A stretch of 10,242 nt of DNA from assembly GCA_903889845.1 (NCBI GenBank), contig CAISZB010000535.1, positions 1 through 10,242 of the forward strand, written 5' to 3'. Shown here piece after piece: positions 1 through 6,792 of the stretch; the first letter of the stretch is position 1; every line of letters begins with the position of its first letter. The notes beneath the pieces are model-generated. The model saw only the letters and a program-made list of their open reading frames with translations. It was not told where the DNA came from and searched no databases. The position numbers and the translations under genes are program-made. The DNA comes from an uncultured Verrucomicrobium sp. (GTDB lineage Bacteria > Verrucomicrobiota > Verrucomicrobiia > Methylacidiphilales > GAS474).

Positions 1-1
1 C

Positions 2-121
2 CTCTACTGGATCACGGAGAGCACGGGGGTGACGATCGCGGGGAATGTCGTCAGCAATCCGGGGACCTATCTGAAGCACGTGCTGACGGCGACGGCGACG
101 ACGCAGGTGGTGTCGCAATAG
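2..121 (+). CDS. C-terminal end of a possible parallel beta-helix protein (partial)
   Basis: Only the last 39 codons lie in the window; the gene starts upstream. The frame beginning at base 2 is open to a TAG at 119-121. The peptide begins LYWITESTGVTIAGNVVSNP and ends in a Thr/Val-rich tail (TATATTQVVSQ). The 'gVtIagNvvsnpg' pattern is the kind of repeat rung seen in right-handed parallel beta-helix proteins such as pectate-lyase-like or glycan-active secreted proteins. That family call is inference from one rung and could be wrong. The frame uses the same GC-rich codons as the neighbours. The gene converges on the photolyase gene with 18 bases between the two stops, and I see no terminator hairpin in that gap. 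Confidence 0.55.
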   Translation, partial: LYWITESTGVTIAGNVVSNPGTYLKHVLTATATTQVVSQ

Positions 122-139
122 GGTCGCCGGAAGAGAGGC

Positions 140-1588
140 CTATTCCTTGATCGAAGCCAACGCCGCCAGCGCGGCCTTCCGCGCGGCGGCGTGATCGACG
201 ACGGGGCGGGGGTAGGTCTGGCCCAGGACGATCCCGGCGTGGGCGAGGAGGTCGGCGGGGGCGGCCCACGGCTTGTGGAGCCAGGCGTCGGGGAGGCGCG
301 CCAGCTCCGGGCACCAGCGGCGGACGTAGGCGCCGAGGGGGTCGAATTTCTCCCCCTGCGTCACGGGGTTGAAGATGCGGAAGTAGGGGGCGGCGTCGGC
401 CCCGCATCCGGCGCTCCACTGCCAGCCCAGGGTGTTCTGGGCCAGGTCGGCATCGACGAGGGTGTCCCAGAACCACGCGGCCCCTTCCCGCCAGGACAGG
501 AGGAGGTCCTTCACGAGGAAGGAGGCCGCGATCATCCGGACGCGGTTGTGCATCCAGCCGGTGTGCCAGAGTTCGCGCATCCCGGCGTCGACGATGGGAT
601 AGCCGGTGAGGCCCCGTTGCCAGGCACGGAGCAGGGCGGGGTCTTTTTTCCAGGGGAAGGCGGCGAAGGCCTCGCGCAGGGGCTCCCCGGCGGTGTGGGG
701 GAAGTGGTAGAGGAGGTGGTGGGAGAATTCCCGCCAGCCGATTTCCGTGAGGAAGCGGGAGTTCCGCCAGACCTCGGCTCGGAGGCCGGTCCGTGTGCGT
801 TCGGCGTGGCGGCGGACGGCGTGCCAGACCTGGCGCGGGCCGATCTCGCCGAAATGGAGGTGGGGGGAGAGGCGGGAGGTTCCCTTCAGGTCGGGCCGGT
901 CGCGGTCGGAGGGATAGGCCGCCTCGGCGGTGAGGAGGAAGGTTTCGAGGCGCTCGGCGGCGGCGGCCTCGCCCGGTTGCCACGCCTCGGCGAGGCCGTG
1001 GTGCCAGGGGATCTTCGGTTCCAACTCCAGCGCGGCGAGGGGGAGGGAGGACGGCGCGGAAGCGGGGGGCCGGAGCGAGGCCGGAGCGGGGAGCGGCTCC
1101 GGCAGCGCGGTCTTTGCCAGGGCGTGGCGCCAGAACGGGGTGAAGACCTGGAAGGGCTTCCCGCTTTGGTTCGCGATCGTCCACGGCTCGTGGAGGAGGG
1201 AGGCGTTGAAGGTTTCGACGTGAGGGACGCACTCTCGCAGCGCGGTCTTGATCCGGGTGTCCCGCTCGATGACGTGGGGCTCGTAACGGCGGTTCCAGAA
1301 GACGGCGTCGGCGCCGGTCTCGCGGAGGAGGGCCTGGAGTGTGGGGAGGCTGGGGCCCGAGCGGAGGATCAGGGGGCTGCCGAGCTCGGCGAGGGAAGCG
1401 GCAAGGGCGCCGAGGGAATGATGGAGCCACCAGCGGGAGGCCCCGCCGGGGGGCCACGGCGCCTCCTCTTCGGGGGCATCGATGTAGACGGGGAGGACGC
1501 GTTCCCCGCGCGAGACGGCGGCGTGGAGGGCGGGGTTGTCGGCCAGGCGCAGGTCGGTGCGGAACCAGACGAGGGAAAGGGGACTCAT
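140..1588 (-). CDS. phrB: Class I deoxyribodipyrimidine photolyase (cryptochrome/photolyase family)
   Basis: A 482-residue protein of normal family length that should use FADH- and blue light to split cyclobutane pyrimidine dimers in DNA. The N-terminal Rossmann-like antenna domain opens with WFRTDLRLADNPAL (8-21). The C-terminal FAD domain has GTSRLSPHLHFGEIG (236-250), EIGWREFSHHLLYHFPH (282-298), TGWMHNRVRMI (343-353) and QGEKFDPLG (411-419). The electron-transfer Trp triad of the E. coli enzyme (W306, W359, W382) is matched by W313, W366 and W389, all at the same offset of +7. CPD repair is therefore likelier than a cryptochrome signalling role. The ATG at 1586-1588 is preceded by a pyrimidine-rich stretch with no Shine-Dalgarno sequence. 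The gene is divergent from the kdp leader and looks monocistronic. The antenna cofactor (MTHF or deazaflavin) cannot be told by eye. Confidence 0.95.
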   Translation of the reverse strand: MSPLSLVWFRTDLRLADNPALHAAVSRGERVLPVYIDAPEEEAPWPPGGASRWWLHHSLGALAASLAELGSPLILRSGPSLPTLQALLRETGADAVFWNRRYEPHVIERDTRIKTALRECVPHVETFNASLLHEPWTIANQSGKPFQVFTPFWRHALAKTALPEPLPAPASLRPPASAPSSLPLAALELEPKIPWHHGLAEAWQPGEAAAAERLETFLLTAEAAYPSDRDRPDLKGTSRLSPHLHFGEIGPRQVWHAVRRHAERTRTGLRAEVWRNSRFLTEIGWREFSHHLLYHFPHTAGEPLREAFAAFPWKKDPALLRAWQRGLTGYPIVDAGMRELWHTGWMHNRVRMIAASFLVKDLLLSWREGAAWFWDTLVDADLAQNTLGWQWSAGCGADAAPYFRIFNPVTQGEKFDPLGAYVRRWCPELARLPDAWLHKPWAAPADLLAHAGIVLGQTYPRPVVDHAAARKAALAALASIKE

Positions 1589-1666
1589 GGAGGAAAAGGA
1601 AAGGGGAGGAAAGAAATTGAATTCGATTCCGGATCAGCGACTTCGGTGCGGCGGGGCGCGGCAGGA

Positions 1667-1695
1667 TTGCACAAAGCGCGTTTCCGTGCTATCTA
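1667..1695 (+). promoter_or_regulatory. Candidate sigma-70-type promoter for the kdp leader
   Basis: A TTGCAC box (1667-1672) lies 17 bases upstream of TATCTA (1690-1695), and TGC directly before the latter resembles an extended -10 motif. Initiation about seven bases downstream would begin the transcript near 1702, at the 5' edge of the riboswitch. Each hexamer matches the consensus at only about three positions, so the position is the main support. The photolyase promoter must lie in the same 1589-1700 interval on the other strand; I could not pick it out. Confidence 0.3.
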
Positions 1696-1699
1696 TGAA

Positions 1700-1870
1700 A
1701 GCTGCAGCCTAAATCCCGCCCTTCCAAGGCGGGATGCGGAGGAACCACTTCCTGCTCCGAGTTGTTATAAACACGGAGGGGGATGGGGCGTGGGACGCCG
1801 GGTATAACCGGCCGTCCGGGTCACTTCCATGACCTAGCCCGACAGCTAACTTCGCCGGCAGATGGAAGGG
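1700..1870 (+). promoter_or_regulatory. Cyclic di-AMP riboswitch (ydaO/yuaA class) in the kdp leader
   Basis: The RNA matches the ydaO/yuaA architecture as I remember it from Thermoanaerobacter. The first conserved core is GGAGGAACC (1738-1746), after a perfect 8-bp hairpin (1713-1720 with 1728-1735). Then come an inserted stem (CTCCG 1755-1759 with CGGAG 1774-1778), TGGGGCG (1784-1790, where the class has TGGGGTGAA/TTAA), and a hairpin 1794-1801/1808-1816 with one bulged C. A hairpin GGTCA/TGACC (1819-1823/1830-1834) precedes the second core, CCCGACAGCTAAC (1838-1850). Loop CTTCCA (1824-1829) is perfectly complementary to the tail TGGAAG (1863-1868), the loop-tail pseudoknot of this class. 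P1 is uncertain: CTGC 1702-1705 can pair with GCAG 1858-1861. In this class ligand binding usually lowers expression, and potassium transporters are frequent targets, which fits kdpFABC downstream. The weak points are the divergent bases after TGGGG and the short P1. Confidence 0.85.
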
Positions 1871-2042
1871 CGATGCCACGCACGACCGATTCGTGCGAGC
1901 TGGTTTCCGCGGGTCCTTGAAATACAGGGCTTCCCGAGCGGATGCCACATCCCCCTTGAAGAAGAACGCTTTGGCGTTGCGTCGTGCCCGCGTGTCCGCA
2001 TGCGGTGTCGGCGGAGCGTCGAAGCACAGACAGGAGAGCGAT
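1871..2042 (+). other. Structured leader between riboswitch and first small ORFs (presumed expression platform)
   Basis: This stretch holds no convincing long gene but several perfect or near-perfect hairpins: CGCACGA/TCGTGCG (1879-1885/1891-1897); a bulged 12-bp stem with outer arms TCCGC 1906-1910 and GCGGA 1938-1942; AACGC-TTTG-GCGTT (1965-1978); the palindrome CCGCATGCGG (1996-2005); and GATGT-GAAG-ACATC (2040-2053), which runs just past the end. None is followed by a T-run, so no Rho-independent terminator is visible. Control by translation or Rho would be possible. GATGCCAC occurs twice (1872-1879, 1941-1948). TGTCCGC (1993-1999) is complementary to GCGGACA (2128-2134), the bases just before the ATG at 2135, a possible long-range block of that start (inference). 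Confidence 0.4.
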
Positions 2043-2138
2043 GTGAAGACATCCGTTGTGCCGTGGTGTGTCCTGCCCGTGTCGGTTGCGACGCGGGACG
2101 GGAAAGAAATGAAACGCGAAACCGGAGGCGGACAATGA
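2043..2138 (+). CDS. Possible 31-residue leader peptide ORF coupled to the next small gene
   Basis: A GTG at 2043 opens a 31-codon frame whose peptide begins MKTSVVPWCVLPVSVATRDG and ends in ETGGGQ. A good Shine-Dalgarno sequence, AGGAG (2032-2036), lies six bases before the GTG. The TGA stop (2136-2138) overlaps the ATG (2135-2137) of the following membrane-protein ORF as ATGA, the classic arrangement for translational coupling. The same AGGAG is four bases before an ATG at 2041 that is followed at once by TGA, a start-stop pair. I recognise no family. It may be a regulatory leader peptide between riboswitch and operon, or chance openness in GC-rich DNA. The frame stays open upstream to an ATG at 1893, but that start lacks a comparable ribosome site. 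Confidence 0.3.
   Translation: MKTSVVPWCVLPVSVATRDGKEMKRETGGGQ
2076..2097 (+). other. Strong hairpin upstream of the first kdp ribosome-binding site
   Basis: CCCGTGTCG (2076-2084) pairs over nine positions (one T-G wobble) with CGACGCGGG (2089-2097) around a GTTG loop. After a two-by-two internal mismatch, TCC/GGA-type pairing can extend it outward (2071-2103). It ends about 26 bases before the GGAGG at 2124-2128 and has no T-tract, so it is not a standard terminator. It may be part of the riboswitch expression platform. Confidence 0.4.
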
Positions 2139-2218
2139 GCGACCTTCTCATCGTCCTGCTCTGCGCCGTGCTGTTCGGCGCGGGGATCGCCTACGCCACG
2201 GCGTGCGGCCGCATCTGA
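2135..2218 (+). CDS. 27-residue single-span membrane protein upstream of kdpF
   Basis: The peptide starts MSDLLIVLLCAVLFGAGIAY and ends ATACGRI: one hydrophobic helix of about 19 residues (4-22) with a short Cys/Arg-containing tail. It is preceded by GGAGG (2124-2128), six bases from the ATG, one of the best ribosome sites in the window, which argues that it is translated. It ends 11 bases before kdpF, so it should be in the kdp transcript. I have a recollection, not verifiable here, of similar unnamed mini-proteins ending in a 'Y..C.R' motif just before kdpF elsewhere. A role as accessory lipid-like subunit of the KdpFABC complex, similar to KdpF, is inference. It is too short for routine gene finders and probably unannotated. 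Confidence 0.6.
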   Translation: MSDLLIVLLCAVLFGAGIAYATACGRI

Positions 2219-2229
2219 AAGGAACTGTC

Positions 2230-2310
2230 ATGATTTTCTTCGTCTCGGTGATTTCCGTCGGCCTTCTGGGCTACCTCCTTGCGGCCATGATCTGGCCCGA
2301 ACAATTCTAA
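2230..2310 (+). CDS. kdpF: Potassium-transporting ATPase subunit KdpF
   Basis: A 26-residue hydrophobic peptide, MIFFVSVISVGLLGYLLAAM followed by IWPEQF. One membrane helix plus the C-terminal '(L/W)xPE(K/R/Q)F' ending is the KdpF signature, and the place directly before kdpA is the usual one. KdpF is a small stabilising subunit of the KdpFABC complex in the inner membrane. An AAAGGAAC ribosome site (2218-2225) lies just before the ATG and overlaps the stop of the upstream mini-gene. kdpA starts 12 bases after its stop. Confidence 0.9.
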   Translation: MIFFVSVISVGLLGYLLAAMIWPEQF

Positions 2311-2322
2311 ACGCCCCATCCC

Positions 2323-4122
2323 ATGACATTCCTCGGTTGGATTCAATTGGCGGTCTACGTCGGACTGCTCCTCGCGATCACGAAACCCCTCGGCCTCTAC
2401 CTCGTCCAGGTCCTCGACCCGCACGGGCGGACGTGGTTCGATCCGGTGCTGCGGCCCCTGGAACGGCTGACGTACCGCCTCGCCGGGATCGACGCGGAGC
2501 ACGAGCAGGACTGGAAGCACTACACCGTGGCGATGCTGCTCTTCAGCTTCGTCGGGTGCCTCTTCACCTACGTCCTGCTGCGGTGCCAGGGCTGGCTGCC
2601 GCTCAATCCGCAGAAGCTGCCGGGGCTTTCCTCGGACCTCGCCTTCGACACGGCGATGAGCTTCACGACGAACACGAACTGGCAGAGCTACTCCGGGGAA
2701 TCGACGATGTCGTACTTCTCCCAGATGGTCTCCCTGGTGATCCATAACTTCACCTCGGCGGCGACCGGCGTCGCCATCGCGGCGGCGTTGGTGCGCGGGA
2801 TCGCGCGGCAGTCGGCGGCGACGATCGGGAATTTCTGGGTCGACCTCGTCCGCTCCACCTACTACCTCTTCCTGCCGATCTCCCTCGTCCTGGCGGTGGC
2901 GCTGGTCTCCCAGGGGATGGTCCAGAACTTCAAGCCCTACGACTCCGCCGCCCTCGTCGAGAAGCAGACGGTCCAGGTGCCGAAGACCGACGACAAGGGG
3001 AACCCCGTGAACGACGCGAAGGGGAATCCGGTGATGGTCGATCAGGTCGTCGACACCCAGTCGATCTCCGAGGGGCCGATGGCCTCCCAGGTCGCGATCA
3101 AGATGCTGGGGACGAACGGCGGCGGCAACACGAATGCGAACGCCGCCCACCCCTTCGAGAACCCGACGCCGCTCTCGAACCTCCTCCAGATGCTCGCGAT
3201 CTTCGCGATCCCGAGCGCGCTGACGTGGTGGCTGGGCCGGACGGTCGGGAACGCGAAGCACGGCTGGGCCGTCTGGTGGGCGATGGCTCTCCTCTTCCTC
3301 GCGGGGTTCCTGATTTGCTGGCACTACGAGGCCGCCGGGAACCCGATCCACACCCACCTCGGCGTCGCCGCCGCGGACGGGAACATGGAGGGGAAGGAGG
3401 TCCGCTTCGGGATCGTGAATTCGTCCCTCTTCGCGACGATCACGACCGACGCCTCGTGCGGTGCGGTGAACGCGATGCACGATTCGTTCACGCCCCTCGG
3501 CGGGCTCGTGCCGCTCTTCAACATCATGCTCGGGGAGATCGTCTTCGGCGGCGTCGGGGCGGGGCTCTACGGCATGCTCGTCTTCGTCGTCATCGGCGTC
3601 TTCATCGCCGGACTGATGATCGGGCGGACGCCGGAATACCTGGGCAAGAAGATCGGGGCCTACGAGGTGAAGATGGCGATGCTCGTCGTCCTGGTCCTCG
3701 CCGCCTCGATCCTCGGCTTCAGCGCCTGGGCCTCCGTCACGGAGTGGGGCAAGGCGGGGCTCAACAATAACGGGCCGCACGGCCTTTCGGAGATCCTCTA
3801 CGCCTACACCTCGTGCACGGGGAACAACGGGAGCGCCTTCGCGGGGCTCACGGCGAATACCCCGTGGTACAACGTGACCCTCGCCCTCGCGATGTTCATC
3901 GGGCGGTTCCTGATGATCGTCCCGATCCTGGCGATGGCCGGTTCCCTGGCGGCGAAGAAGCGGACGCCCGCGGGCGCGGGGACGTTCCCCGTCTCCGGGG
4001 TCACCTTCGTCCTGCTCCTCATCGGCACCATCCTCCTCGTCGGCGCGCTGAACTTCGTCCCGGCCCTCGCGCTCGGGCCGATCGTCGAGCACTTCCTGAT
4101 GCTCGGCGGCCAACTTTTCTAA
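2323..4122 (+). CDS. kdpA: Potassium-transporting ATPase subunit KdpA (potassium-binding channel subunit)
   Basis: A 599-residue polytopic membrane protein of the Trk/Ktr/HKT-like superfamily that selects and conducts K+ in the KdpFABC pump. The four pore-loop regions are visible: [12 protein letters not shown] (115-126), [20 protein letters not shown] (262-281), [14 protein letters not shown] (374-387) and [14 protein letters not shown] (496-509). It is about 40 residues longer than the E. coli protein (557). Much of the difference is a hydrophilic insert at about 210-248, between QNFKPY and GPMASQ, containing two tandem eight-residue units (223-238). In the second pore loop the usual aromatic residues after GGG are replaced by N269 and T270. 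The ATG at 2323 fits the family's N terminus ([20 protein letters not shown]); no Shine-Dalgarno sequence precedes it. kdpB follows after 19 bases. Confidence 0.97.
   Translation: MTFLGWIQLAVYVGLLLAITKPLGLYLVQVLDPHGRTWFDPVLRPLERLTYRLAGIDAEHEQDWKHYTVAMLLFSFVGCLFTYVLLRCQGWLPLNPQKLPGLSSDLAFDTAMSFTTNTNWQSYSGESTMSYFSQMVSLVIHNFTSAATGVAIAAALVRGIARQSAATIGNFWVDLVRSTYYLFLPISLVLAVALVSQGMVQNFKPYDSAALVEKQTVQVPKTDDKGNPVNDAKGNPVMVDQVVDTQSISEGPMASQVAIKMLGTNGGGNTNANAAHPFENPTPLSNLLQMLAIFAIPSALTWWLGRTVGNAKHGWAVWWAMALLFLAGFLICWHYEAAGNPIHTHLGVAAADGNMEGKEVRFGIVNSSLFATITTDASCGAVNAMHDSFTPLGGLVPLFNIMLGEIVFGGVGAGLYGMLVFVVIGVFIAGLMIGRTPEYLGKKIGAYEVKMAMLVVLVLAASILGFSAWASVTEWGKAGLNNNGPHGLSEILYAYTSCTGNNGSAFAGLTANTPWYNVTLALAMFIGRFLMIVPILAMAGSLAAKKRTPAGAGTFPVSGVTFVLLLIGTILLVGALNFVPALALGPIVEHFLMLGGQLF
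2989..3036 (+). repeat. Two-unit 24-base tandem repeat inside kdpA
   Basis: Two adjacent 24-base units encode DDKGNPVN and DAKGNPVM (KdpA residues 223-238). They share the DxKGNPV core and differ mainly at third codon positions, so this is an old or selected duplication. It sits in the hydrophilic loop that makes this KdpA longer than the E. coli protein. Confidence 0.6.
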
Positions 4123-4141
4123 CTCTTATTTCTCCATCCAA

Positions 4142-6184
4142 GTGAAAACACATTCCCATTCTCTCTTCGATCCGTCGATGGTCGGGCCCGCCGTGGGCGA
4201 TTCCTTCCGGAAGCTCCATCCTCGGTTGTTGGTCAAGAATCCCGTCATGTTCGTGACCGCCGTCGGCGCGGCGCTGACGACGCTGGAGATTTTCCTCTCC
4301 GGCGAGCCGCCCCGCTTCACGGTCCAGATCGCGCTCTGGCTCTGGTTCACGGTCCTCTTCGCGAACTTCGCCGAGGCGATGGCCGAGGGGCGCGGGAAGG
4401 CCCAGGCGAACGCGCTGCGGCAGTCCCGCCGCTCCCTCCTGGCGCGGAAGGTCGATGCGTCCGGTTCGCTCCAGTCGCTCCCGGCGGAGAGGCTGCGGAA
4501 GGGCGACGTGATCCTCGTCGAGGCCGGGGAGACGATCCCCGCCGACGGCGAGATCGTCCACGGCGCGGCGACGGTCGACGAGTCGGCGATCACCGGCGAA
4601 TCGGCCCCCGTCGTCCGCGAGGCGGGCGGGGATCGCAGTTCCGTCACGGGCGGTACGCGGGTGCTCTCGGACAGTTTGAAGATCCGGGTCTCCTCCGATC
4701 CGGGGGAGAGCTTCCTCGACCGGATGATCGGCCTCGTGGAAGGCGCGAAGCGCCAGAAGACGCCGAACGAGATTGCGCTGACGATCCTCCTCTCGGCCCT
4801 GACCATCGTCTTCCTCCTGGTGACGGTCACGCTCTTCCCCTTCGGGATCTATTCCGGGGTGACGTTCTCGATCACGGTCCTCGTGGCCCTGCTCGTCTGC
4901 CTCATCCCGACGACGATCGGCGGCCTCCTCAGCGCGATCGGCATCGCGGGGATCGACCGGCTGGTGCAGAAGAACGTCCTGGCGATGAGCGGCCGGGCGG
5001 TCGAGGCGGCGGGGGACGTCGACGTCCTCCTCCTCGACAAGACCGGGACGATCACGCTGGGGAACCGGCAGGCCGTCTCCTTCCATCCCGCGCCGGGGGT
5101 CGGCGTCGAGGACCTGGCCGACGCGGCGCAGTTCTCTTCCCTCTCCGACGAAACGCCGGAAGGGCGGAGCATCGTGACGCTGGCGAAGCAGCACGGCCTC
5201 CGCGGCCGGCAGGTCGGGGAGGGGGAGGGCGTTATCTTCGTCCCCTTCACCGCGCGGACGCGGATGAGCGGCGTCGATCTGGCGGCGAAGAACCTCGCCT
5301 ACCGCAAGGGGGCCTCCGAGGCGATCCGCGCCTACGTCGGCGGGAGTTTTCCCGGCGAGGTCGAGGCGAAGGTCGATGAAATCTCCGGCCTCGGCGGGAC
5401 GCCCCTCGTCGTGGCGTCGAAGGCGCTCGACGAAGGGAAGTTCGGGAAGATCCTCGGCGTGATCTACCTGAAGGACGTGGTGAAGGGGGGCCTGGCCGAC
5501 CGCTTCGAGCGGTTCCGCGCGATGGGCATCCGCACGGTGATGATCACGGGGGACAATCCCCGGACCGCCGCCGCGATCGCGAAGGAGGCGGGGGTCGACG
5601 ACTTCCTCGCCGAGGCGACGCCGGAGGACAAGCTGGCCTACATCCGCAAGGAGCAGCAGGGCGGACGCCTCGTCGCGATGACGGGGGACGGGACGAACGA
5701 CGCCCCGGCGCTGGCGCAGGCCGACGTCGGCGTGGCGATGAACACCGGCACCCAGGCGGCGAAGGAGGCGGGGAACATGGTCGACCTCGACTCGAACCCG
5801 ACGAAATTGATCGAGGTCGTCGAGGTCGGCAAGCAGCTCCTGATGACCCGCGGGGCGCTGACGACCTTCAGCGTGGCGAACGACGTGGCGAAGTACTTCG
5901 CCATCCTGCCCGCGATGCTGATGGTGACCTTCCCCGCGATCGCTCCGCTGAACGTCATGCATCTGGCGAGTCCGCAGAGCGCAATCCTCAGCGCGGTGAT
6001 CTTCAACGCGGCGATCATTGTCGCCCTCATCCCGCTGGCCCTGCGCGGCGTCACCTTCCGGCCCATGCCGGCGGGCGCGCTGCTGCGCCGGAACCTGTTC
6101 ATCTACGGCCTCGGCGGCATCGTCGCCCCGTTCGCGGGGATCAAGGCCGTCGATCTGCTCATCACGGGCCTCCACCTCATCTAA
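4142..6184 (+). CDS. kdpB: Potassium-transporting ATPase subunit KdpB (P-type ATPase)
   Basis: A 680-residue P-type ATPase, the energy-coupling subunit of KdpFABC (E. coli 682). Motifs in order: actuator TGES (151-154; S154 matches the inhibitory phosphoserine S162 of E. coli), [15 protein letters not shown] (253-267), phosphorylation motif DKTGTIT with D299, nucleotide-binding KGAS (389-392), MITGDNPRT (467-475), hinge [11 protein letters not shown] (515-525), and DVAKYFAI (581-588), which holds the coupling Asp and Lys of TM5. The C-terminal helices carry the typical [20 protein letters not shown]. The start is GTG at 4142, which restores the family N terminus (SLFDPSMV...KNPVMF); the next ATG (4178) would cut it. 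No Shine-Dalgarno sequence is visible. kdpC starts 22 bases downstream across an AT-rich gap. Confidence 0.97.
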   Translation: MKTHSHSLFDPSMVGPAVGDSFRKLHPRLLVKNPVMFVTAVGAALTTLEIFLSGEPPRFTVQIALWLWFTVLFANFAEAMAEGRGKAQANALRQSRRSLLARKVDASGSLQSLPAERLRKGDVILVEAGETIPADGEIVHGAATVDESAITGESAPVVREAGGDRSSVTGGTRVLSDSLKIRVSSDPGESFLDRMIGLVEGAKRQKTPNEIALTILLSALTIVFLLVTVTLFPFGIYSGVTFSITVLVALLVCLIPTTIGGLLSAIGIAGIDRLVQKNVLAMSGRAVEAAGDVDVLLLDKTGTITLGNRQAVSFHPAPGVGVEDLADAAQFSSLSDETPEGRSIVTLAKQHGLRGRQVGEGEGVIFVPFTARTRMSGVDLAAKNLAYRKGASEAIRAYVGGSFPGEVEAKVDEISGLGGTPLVVASKALDEGKFGKILGVIYLKDVVKGGLADRFERFRAMGIRTVMITGDNPRTAAAIAKEAGVDDFLAEATPEDKLAYIRKEQQGGRLVAMTGDGTNDAPALAQADVGVAMNTGTQAAKEAGNMVDLDSNPTKLIEVVEVGKQLLMTRGALTTFSVANDVAKYFAILPAMLMVTFPAIAPLNVMHLASPQSAILSAVIFNAAIIVALIPLALRGVTFRPMPAGALLRRNLFIYGLGGIVAPFAGIKAVDLLITGLHLI

Positions 6185-6206
6185 TTTAATTAACGATCCA
6201 AACCTT

Positions 6207-6791
6207 ATGAATATCGTTCAAAACCTCAAAACGTCCCTGATCCTGACCTTGGTCCTGGCTGTGGTCTGCTGCGGCTTCTACCCGGTCCTCGTCTGGGGCC
6301 TGGGGCAGGGGCTCTTCCCGAAGCAGGCGAACGGCAGCCTGATCCACGACAAGCAGGGGAACCTCGTCGGCTCCGCCCTCCTGGGGCAGACCTTCACCGG
6401 GGAGTCGTATTTCCATTCCCGGCCTTCGGCGGCGGGGAACGGCTACGATCCGACGTCGTCGGGCGGGAGCAACCTCGGGCCGACCTCGAAGAAGCTCTCC
6501 GACGGCATGGCGCAGAACGTTTCCGACTACCGGAAGGACAATGGCCTCTCCGACACGGCGGAGGTCCCCGCCGACGCCGTCACGGCCTCGGCCAGCGGCC
6601 TCGATCCCCATATCAGTGTCCGTAACGCCCTCCTCCAGGCCCCCCGCGTGGCGGCGAAGCGGGGTCTGACGAAGGATCAAATCACCGCCTTGATCGGGAA
6701 ATACACCGACCACCGGTTCCTCGGCTTCATCGGCGAGGAGGGGGTCAACGTCCTCCTCCTCAACCTCGCACTGGACAAGACAATCGAGTAG
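6207..6791 (+). CDS. kdpC: Potassium-transporting ATPase subunit KdpC
   Basis: A 194-residue protein (E. coli 190) with one N-terminal membrane helix (about 11-33) and a periplasmic domain; KdpC raises ATP affinity and assembles with KdpB. Family motifs are GSALLGQTFTGESYFHSRPS (55-74), GGSNLGPTS (86-94), VPADAVTASASGLDPHIS (120-137), NALLQAPRVAAKRG (140-153) and LGFIGEEGVNVLLLNLALD (172-190). The ATG at 6207 follows the AT-rich kdpB-kdpC gap; extending further upstream would run into kdpB in another frame. No clear Shine-Dalgarno sequence. Only one base separates its TAG from the first possible kdpD start, suggesting coupled translation. Confidence 0.95.
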   Translation: MNIVQNLKTSLILTLVLAVVCCGFYPVLVWGLGQGLFPKQANGSLIHDKQGNLVGSALLGQTFTGESYFHSRPSAAGNGYDPTSSGGSNLGPTSKKLSDGMAQNVSDYRKDNGLSDTAEVPADAVTASASGLDPHISVRNALLQAPRVAAKRGLTKDQITALIGKYTDHRFLGFIGEEGVNVLLLNLALDKTIE

Positions 6792-6792
6792 G

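Noticed and set aside
191..1807. 538-codon plus-strand frame over the photolyase gene
   Set aside because: Gly/Glu-rich shadow frame with no recognisable motif; the minus strand is a clear photolyase and the frame also runs through the riboswitch.
1879..1897. Hairpin CGCACGA/TCGTGCG just after the riboswitch as an intrinsic terminator
   Set aside because: The following bases (AGCTGGTTTCC) contain no T-tract, so it is listed only as leader structure.
1862..2218. 118-codon frame ending in the membrane mini-protein
   Set aside because: It begins inside the riboswitch pseudoknot tail, lacks a good ribosome site, and its front part is Arg/Cys-rich noise; only the last 27 codons, after GGAGG, are credible.
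2191..4113. 640-codon open frame antisense to kdpA, and a 718-codon one antisense to kdpB (4019-6175)
   Set aside because: Both peptides are Arg/Glu/Asp-rich low-complexity strings typical of reverse frames of GC-rich genes; the opposite strand encodes unmistakable KdpA and KdpB.
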